From: Phlebopus portentosus
Taxonomy: Eukaryota > Basidiomycota > Agaricomycetes > Boletales > Boletinellaceae
Assembly (NCBI GenBank): GCA_037892935.1
Contig: JAYXKI010000001.1
Coordinates: 3,596,001 to 3,660,000, forward strand
Direction of reading: 5' to 3'
Length of the DNA stretch: 64,000 nucleotides
This document shows, in pieces, positions 57,070 through 64,000 of the stretch. The position numbers were made by a program, and so were the translations under genes. The notes below the pieces were generated by a model, which saw only the letters and a program-made list of their open reading frames with translations, was not told where the DNA came from and searched no databases. Within the stretch, counting starts at the first letter, position 1; every line of letters begins with the position of its first letter.

Positions 57070-60000
57070 TCACTCCGCAGGAGCACTTGAAAACGTGAAA
57101 AGCTTGCCGTAACAATTTCGTGCCCCGCATAAACACTTCTGGTACGCTTGGTCTTCTCCTTTGTCCTTATTCTATTCCAGTCCATTCGTCAGTACAAAGT
57201 TTCTACCGCAGTGGAAGCAACGCCTTACCTCCTCATCCATTTCTCCGTAATAATTGAACGTTAGTTCCTGGCCCGCATCAATATCTTTAAGGGCGAAAAT
57301 TCCGAGTAAAGCTTTTTCGATGTTTGCATCGTTGATATGAACAGCGTTTATTTTGCAATTTGGATCGCAGCTATGATTCTATAAAAAGGAACGAGTAAGC
57401 AGGCATGTTTCTCAAGATCCGATGTATAGTTTACCAAGAAACGGGTAAACTAGAAGGAGATTTTCAAATTATCCACGTTAGTGATAGAGGAAAGCATAAA
57501 CAAGAGGACACGTACGTTTCCTACGTGGTACGCGTCCATAGTATACTTAGCGTCCTGGTCTTCAGTCTTGATGTGCCAGAAGTCAATGTCGAACAGGTAA
57601 GTCTTGCCAATCTTGTTGTAAACACTGGGACAAAGTGTCAGTCCATTTACATATACATGATTAATTCTACTTACAGCCCTCGCTCGATTGATTCTGACTG
57701 AAGTAGAATTTCCCCCGAATAGATACCAATGTAAGTACCCTTCTGGATCTTTTTGCCAGCGAAAACACCTGATGAAGTACGTTTACTCAGAAAGCGGCGG
57801 GATAAACATCGCTATGATCAACGTACCCCATCCCTTGTTCCTAGTCTTCACGATGTTGACATGGCACTGTCTACCAAGCTGGACGACCTGAGACCGAGAG
57901 TAAGTTTTAGAAGTAGCCACTCTATTCCAACAGAACCACATACCCTGTTCGTGCAATCTTCTGAACATCCACAAGCATCGTTGCACTCAAAAATCGGAAA
58001 TCCGTCAACCTGCACTCGTCCCTTATCGTCATAAACGAACCCCTCATGATCGTAGTCGTGGTCTTTGAAGATCTTGCGTTGTCGTATTGCGCACTCACAC
58101 GTTCCCGACAGTGGATTACATCTTCCAATGCATTTACAGCCTTTAAGAGTCCGGTATTCCGGCGCTGGGACACCATGCCCATGATAAATTCTGTTGGTAT
58201 AATAGAATTCGAAAGGAGGAGTTGGCTCGTCGTCAAAATTATTGATGATTTTTATGAGAGGTGCATCCGGCTCGTCATCTATTGTGTTCTGCATCATGGC
58301 GGTCTCGAAAATTTGTCTCAATAACGTGGGATTCCTGGACCACGCCGGAATGGCATTGACTTCGTTAATGAGGTCTGTGGGTATATCGTCGACATAATAC
58401 CAAATGGGACCGCGATCACGATCCATAAAGTATCGGTCAACCTCGACTCCTCCGCGATAATTTGTATCTTTGCTGATCACAATGTTTTGGACAGCACCAG
58501 CGAGACCAGTGACTGGTGTTGTCGGCTGTACGGGAGATGAATCGCTATCTATATCATGTGAGTCATCCCTTGTGTCTAGCAAATCCATTGGATCTGTACT
58601 GGATGAGAATAGTCCCTCATCGGCAGAAGCACCAGACGAGTGAATACGTGCGCGCTTGAAGGAGACCTTCCTGTATGAGATATTCTCTTCATCACCATCT
58701 GTGCTGGATACCTTTGATGCCGACGATAAGGTACGCTTTCGATGCTGTCCATGAGATTTGGAGATAGAAATACTTGTTTCCTTCAGTGAGTGCTCGATAT
58801 TTCGCACACTCGGATCAGAGGACCACGCATTTACTTTCGGACGACGCTTTGGAAGTGACTTTCGAGCAACCTGATTCTAGTCAGTATGGTCTCACTGATC
58901 CTAGCAAATTGCTACCTACCTGGTGTCGAATGTGAGGAGCAGCTGTGATATCAGGCCCGTTACCTGTACTCGGTGCCGAGATCCCAATGCATGATGATGC
59001 TTCATTGGAAACACTGGATTTCAGGACTGGTGTAACCTCCCCCGGGTCAGTGGATATCACTGTGGTAGAGATGACCAATTTGGGTAATACTGTCTTCTGG
59101 TTCTTCGGAGTATGGTATATCTTCGCTGTTTTTGGTGAGGTTGGCTGATGAGTACTCGCAGGTTCAGTCTGTGTAGGCAGAGACGAAGCTCCCTTGACTG
59201 AGGAGCTAACTGCAGAAGAATCTGGCGACTGCATTCCGTGCTTCTTCATCGTGTTCCGTACGTAAGACATACGAGTAGGATCTGGTCTCACGAGGTCGGT
59301 AGAGTTTGCCTCTTTGAGCATACACGTCGTAGGAGGCGCTAATTGATTGTTAGCGCATGAAATGCTTTATATATTGTCGATCACTCACGATTCGCCTTAG
59401 CTCTCGCCAAATCCACAAATGCAGGATGCAATTCAGCCAATTTTCTAGCCGAAGCTACTGCTTCGGGAGAGGACCTGACTGTACATTCGGTGTGTGCTTC
59501 CTTGGGCTTAGGAAAGCCGAATAACGGAGGCGGAGATGAAGACGATGATGATTCATCCGTTTCGCCTGGGTCTTAGCATGCAACTGAGCAAGTGTAATAG
59601 GCTGGCCGATGTTCAGCTTCCGAGGAGGCCGTACGTCTGGGACCCGTAACTTGGCTCGAGACCTTGGTGATAGAAGATTCGTTGACCGATTGTCCACGCC
59701 ACTTGAACTAGATGGCGTAGACGATTCTTCGCGGTCTATAACAGGTAAGTTCGCCGAGGTCTTTGTTTCGCCTGCTTTGAAAGCCGATTCCGACATGCTC
59801 GTAGCAGCGATGCATGAAGATTGCACATTTGATGCAACAGGTCTCATATGTGCATCTCTGCCATCTGATAGCACCTTATCGGCTTTCGTGCCGAGCAATG
59901 CCGGAGAATCGCTTTGTTCTGATTCTGAGGGTTTATCGTCGATGGCCATCACTGGCAATTTGAATCTTTTAGAGGGGGATGTCGGTGACGGTGCATTCTT

Positions 60001-61416
60001 GCCATAGAACATGCCTTTGAAGTTCGGCGTAGGCTTGGGAACATGATATGCACCCGGGGAAATTGCACGAGTATATTTCTCCTGACTTGCCGGGCTGGAA
60101 GAGACCAAGCGCGGCACGGGCTCCGAAATAGATGGCGAGGCAGCAGGTAAAGCAACGGCCGCACTTGCAGCTCCTTCTGTTTCACTGGTCTTCATTTCTT
60201 CCGATGCTGTTCTCTTCGAAGGACCAGCAGAGACAGCCGGTGGTGCTGGTACTACCCCAGGTGCTGAGACTCCTCCAGAATCTTCAGAAGGTCCCAGCTT
60301 GTCATGATTCCCCATCAGCACATCCAAATCAAGCTGCTGACCTTCCTGGCCGTCCAGGGGAGCGCTAGCGGGACGAGACAAATCCAGCATACCCAACTTG
60401 TCAGTCAATGTTTCTGGTTTCTTACTCGCCTCCCCTTGGGATGAAAATGATACGGATGGCTGTAGACCTTCGGGTTTCTCTGCCTCAGCGACTTCAGTTG
60501 CATTGATGCGATCCAGTGACGGGCCAAGCAGCAAGTCGACTTCATTCGCATCTTCGGGTTGCGATTGCGATTCTTTTGCTTGCTGGACTACAGGCGGGCT
60601 GCGAAGTTCACGTGCTCGTTCGATAGGTGCTGTCGTCTCCTCAGGCTTCTTCTCATCGGCATCATCCATCGGTTGTTCTGGGAAAAAAAAAGAAGGAAAA
60701 GAGAGAAAAGAAAAGAAAAGTAGTTAAGAGCCTGTCAGAACGGAATAAATCATTATTGAAAGTACCTGATAGAGGACCGGAATTCTCCACATTCATCGTG
60801 TCATTGTTGGACAGCACCACCGCAGCAGCGGGAGCGTTCTTCATTGGACTATCATTGTCATACAGAGGCTCTATATCCATAGGCTCATCGTTAAAAGTGT
60901 CAAAGTTCGGCTCCGCGGATTCCGGTTCTTCGGCATTCGGGACTGGCGAAGACGACTTATCCAGAACAGGAAAGATACGCGCTCCTGAAGGTGACTTCCG
61001 TTTCGATGTAACATCATTCTGCTTAATTTCTCCTTGCCCACTACGTATAGGGGAAGGTACGTCAACAGCACGAGCATTATTTATCTTTGCTTGATTCGAT
61101 CCTGGCTCAGAGTCTGAGCCATTTTCGTCAAGCAACCAGCTGGAAAACGATCTGTAACCACTCCCTGAGGCAGCAGTGTCGGAACGACGACGACTCTCGT
61201 CTAATGGTCTTGAATTTGCAGGCTGCGGCTTGGGATCTGCCATCCTCTCCTTCGGTATTGCCGACACCCGCGGCTTAGGTCGCACAGCAGGTGGAGAACC
61301 TGCAGGTCTACTCTCAGACACATTCTTCTCGTTCAATTGTGCTGAAGCGCTATTATTCGAAGTAGTGGCTTTTGGTGCATTAGCAGGTCGCAAAGATGGT
61401 GTTGACGCCGGCAGCA

Positions 61417-61459
<43 letters not shown>

Positions 61460-63876
61460 CAACGTCAGGTCTATTAAGCCTCCATTTAGTCCCGATGCGG
61501 TGATCTTTGTAGCCGGTCTGGTGTCTTCATCGTCCGAAATTTCCACCACTCCCAGATCCCGTATGGTGACTGCAATTTATTCAAGCGAAATTAATGAACA
61601 CATGGCAAGAGCGGTGTTAATTCAAGTAACTCACCCTTAGGTGTGCTAGGTGAAGCATGCGAAATCGGTCCAGATGTTGAAGTCTTCGGCCTCGCGGATG
61701 ATCCGGAAGTCCTTGCACTTGTAGGCTGGGTTGAAGGAGGCGGGTGACTTGGGTCAGCTTTCTTGTTGCATACCGAGGATGGCTGACTTGAAGAAATTGG
61801 TCGGCTGGCGTCCGCTCTGTTTGAAGTCGGCTGAGTTGAAGATAAAGCGACTCTTTTGCCAGTGTCTGAAACGTGCCGTGATGAAGGGGTTGGTCCCTTA
61901 GGTCTGCTGCTGGAGGAACCAGGTAGAGTATCACGATGACGAATACACCCACCCGTAGACTTCCTGAAGGGCAATCTCTGCCGTCTGGGCTTCTCTTTCG
62001 GGTCTTGCTGAGCAAGAGTCGATCCACCAATTGAAACTATAGCCATTCGATTTTATCAGTGTAATGGAATCCGTGAAAGAGATGAAAGGAAGACCTACCT
62101 AATATTGGCAAAGTTTTCGATGCCACTTTGTCTTTATCTGATCTGTCTCGAGAAGCCGGTTCAGTTTGGGCTAAACCGAAGCCATGAGTATCAAGCTTCA
62201 GACAGAGTTTATATAGTTACTCACTAGTCCTTCGATCATCGGAAACGCGCTTGCGGGAAGCCTGAGAGATCGACGACGCAACTTCATCACCACTATCTTC
62301 TTCCCGTATCCTTGTCGAGCGATTAGATATTGGAGACGTTGCAGCAGCTGGACACAGCGTTAGCATCGCAACCAATAGCTAAGCTGACACTACAGACTTA
62401 CGTGGCTTTCTTGGTGACTGATTCTTGTCTGGTAGTCGAACCGGTTGGGACAGCGAGAATGGAAACTCGTCTCCACTACTGGTACTCAAAGTTTGTTCAA
62501 AGGAGTTTAATTTCTGCATCTAGTGAGTCCTTTGTGCAATTCCGGATATTAAGAAGTTCACTACCTGAGGAGATTTCGATTGCGTTGGTGACTATTCAAA
62601 ACATCGCCGTCAATTGCATGCCTCCAGGAAACGGAGATGCCGTACCTTGCTGGCCGAGTTTACTTTCTTTCGTGGTTTGGGCCTCGGCTAGATAACACAG
62701 ACCATTTCATTCCACGTTCCTCTGTATATGCGTCACTTAAGGCTTACAGGCACTTGCGTACGAGATGCACCCATCGTATCGTCGTCTGAATCCTCAATTT
62801 CAATGCAGATTTCCTTTCCTTTTCCCTTGCCAGAGCCACTGGTGGATGAAGTCTTATTCAATCAATGAATGTGGGTCGAAAGAAGCAGAGATTAGCTACA
62901 GGATCCGGTATATACGCGAAAAGCGCACCTGCGAAGGTTGAGTCAAGACAGGTGCTGACACAGAATTAGAAATGCGTGGACGAGGCTGCGGTTGCGAGGC
63001 AGAGAGGGGCCTGGACGAAGAAGACTAATGACCAATAATTTAATAAAATGCACGAGAGGGATTAAGTCATGAACCGAGCCGGGAGCTTACCTGGATCTGA
63101 GGTGGCTGGACACTGTTCTTGATCGGGGAAGTGGAGGATCCTTTCAAACTAGGTTTATTACTGGACTATAAACGAGTTATGCATTCAACATAACGTGTTG
63201 GCGCATTCAGATCATACTCTCTACACTAGTGATTTTCGGGAAGGTATACTCGCCTCAGTACTCTTAAGCCCACTGCCCAGTACGATAGAATGGCTCCGCA
63301 TCCATGGCCTTACAATTGCAAAGGGTCCTGGTTCGGATCTTGGCGCAGCAGGCTGCGCAGAGGAGTGGACACGTTCTCTTTCCATTTGAGATGCGCTCTG
63401 ACTCGGAGGCGGCATACCAGTGCCACTGCCACTACTACTGGCACCAACTCGACCAGTCTGCGTCTGTCCCTTCCCGGGCTTATTTAACAGCGCCAGCCTC
63501 CTCTTTCCCGGAGAATCATCAAGTGAGTCCAATATAGATGTGTATTTACTCGACGATGCAGGCTGTGTGCTCGGCGGAGGACGATTTAGTGAATTCGTCG
63601 GACTGGCAACAGGTTCTCCCACTGCGCCCCTAGTCACAGTAGACGCTGCGGACACAGAAGAACGCATGATGTGACTGCCAGAAGCACTGGCATCATCGTC
63701 ATTTTCGTCTTCATCACCTGAGTCATTGGGTTCTATGCTAAGTATTAGTCGCGCAGTTTTCCGTTGTGAAACAAGCAAGTGGCCACTGGCCTAGAACGAG
63801 GAATACATGATCGGGAAAAGAGTGTGAACGTACCAGTAAGAGTTGCGACTGGTGGCAATGACACCATCCGGCGCAT
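57070..63876 (-). CDS. Clr4/SUV39-type histone H3K9 methyltransferase
   Basis: SET-domain enzyme with pre-SET and post-SET. C-terminal exons (minus): 59338-58920, 58870-57944, 57887-57827, 57768-57675, 57624-57516, 57449-57435, 57378-57229, 57171-57070. N-terminal exons: 63876-63834, 63732-63250, 63140-63091, 63024-62929, 62852-62748, 62687-62646, 62519-62402, 62347-62225, 62170-62099, 62036-61635, 61569-60766, 60677-about 59635, about 59506-59389; about 1,791 aa. Pre-SET Cys cluster: CKCIGRC, CECAIRQ, FECNDACGCSEDC. SET motifs: RNKGWGVFAG, IGIYSGE, RFLNHSCDPNC, ELTFNYYG. Post-SET: CLCGARNC, matching SUV39/Clr4. The first 1,300 residues are Ser/Pro/acidic low-complexity with an Asp-14 run and basic patches. 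No canonical chromodomain was recognised. The junction near 59507-59634 is uncertain. Confidence 0.83.
57435..57449 (-). other. 15-nt microexon in H3K9 methyltransferase
   Basis: Encodes Phe-Thr-Arg-Phe-Leu between a CTTCTAG acceptor and a GTAAAC donor. It completes the invariant RFLNHSC motif of the SET active site. Confidence 0.85.
61416..61460. repeat. (ATC)n microsatellite coding poly-Asp
   Basis: About fourteen ATC/GTC triplets on the plus strand, giving an uninterrupted Asp run in the methyltransferase N-terminal region. Confidence 0.9.
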
Positions 63877-64000
63877 GTTAAGTAATATTCAGGTATCGAG
63901 GTGAAGGACACGTTATTTGTGACGAGAGGATATGATCAGTCATGAAAGGCTCAACTTAGAAGCAGATCCATCGAGGCGGGCGTCGCGGAAAGACACCGGC

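Noticed and set aside
1..64000. tRNA, rRNA or CRISPR features
   Set aside because: Scanned for T-loop-like GTTCRA motifs and regular spaced repeats; hits fell in coding sequence or lacked cloverleaf partners.

Overview
The window is nuclear DNA from a filamentous basidiomycete fungus, most likely a mushroom-forming agaricomycete. Genes are packed on both strands and almost all carry many short GT-AG introns of about 50-75 nt. Cell-wall and metabolic genes are of fungal type, and a Tnp2-type CACTA transposon is present. No prokaryotic feature, CRISPR array, rRNA or convincing tRNA was seen. Gene models were built by eye from six-frame reading, splice consensus and family homology. Exon coordinates are given in the entries.

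Layout: (1) 1-5.0 kb: end of a TMEM205-like gene, the U2 snRNP A' gene LEA1 (-) and, divergently, the phosphoinositide phosphatase SAC1 (+). (2) 5.9-7.9 kb: SR-protein kinase, then 2.4 kb without a recognisable gene. (3) 10.3-17.1 kb: chitin deacetylase (-), NAP/SET-family histone chaperone (-), secreted glycerophosphodiester phosphodiesterase (-) and divergent COX19 (+). (4) 18.9-26.9 kb: STE20/FRAY-type kinase (+), Rieske protein RIP1 (-) and a divergent adaptin large subunit resembling AP-4 epsilon (+). (5) 27.2-35.2 kb: two membrane-anchored amidohydrolase paralogues in head-to-head inversion with the same 11-exon plan, including a 7-nt microexon. (6) 35.5-38.6 kb: PRP19 (-) and SGT2 (+). 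(7) 38,712-45,417: a complete 6.7-kb CACTA transposon with inverted ends starting CACTG, a 3-bp AGT target duplication, a 12-exon Tnp2 transposase (-) and a 5-exon accessory gene (+). (8) 45.6-56.2 kb: a tricalbin, a transmembrane aspartic protease and ATP5. (9) 57.1-63.9 kb: a very large Clr4/SUV39-type histone H3K9 methyltransferase (-).

Most genes are housekeeping: splicing (U2A', PRP19, SRPK), mitochondrial respiration (COX19, RIP1, ATP5), membrane lipid and contact-site biology (SAC1, tricalbin, GDPD), trafficking (AP-4-like, SGT2), chromatin (NAP, H3K9 methyltransferase) and cell wall (chitin deacetylase). Several pairs share short divergent promoters. The transposon sits 64 bp past the SGT2 stop and 171 bp before the tricalbin start, so it probably split a short intergenic region.

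The most notable signals are the intact CACTA element with its uncharacterised accessory protein, the duplicated amidohydrolase pair whose putative metal-binding Asp lies in a 7-nt exon, a GC-AG intron, and frame breaks in SGT2 and the aspartic protease that need read-level checking.
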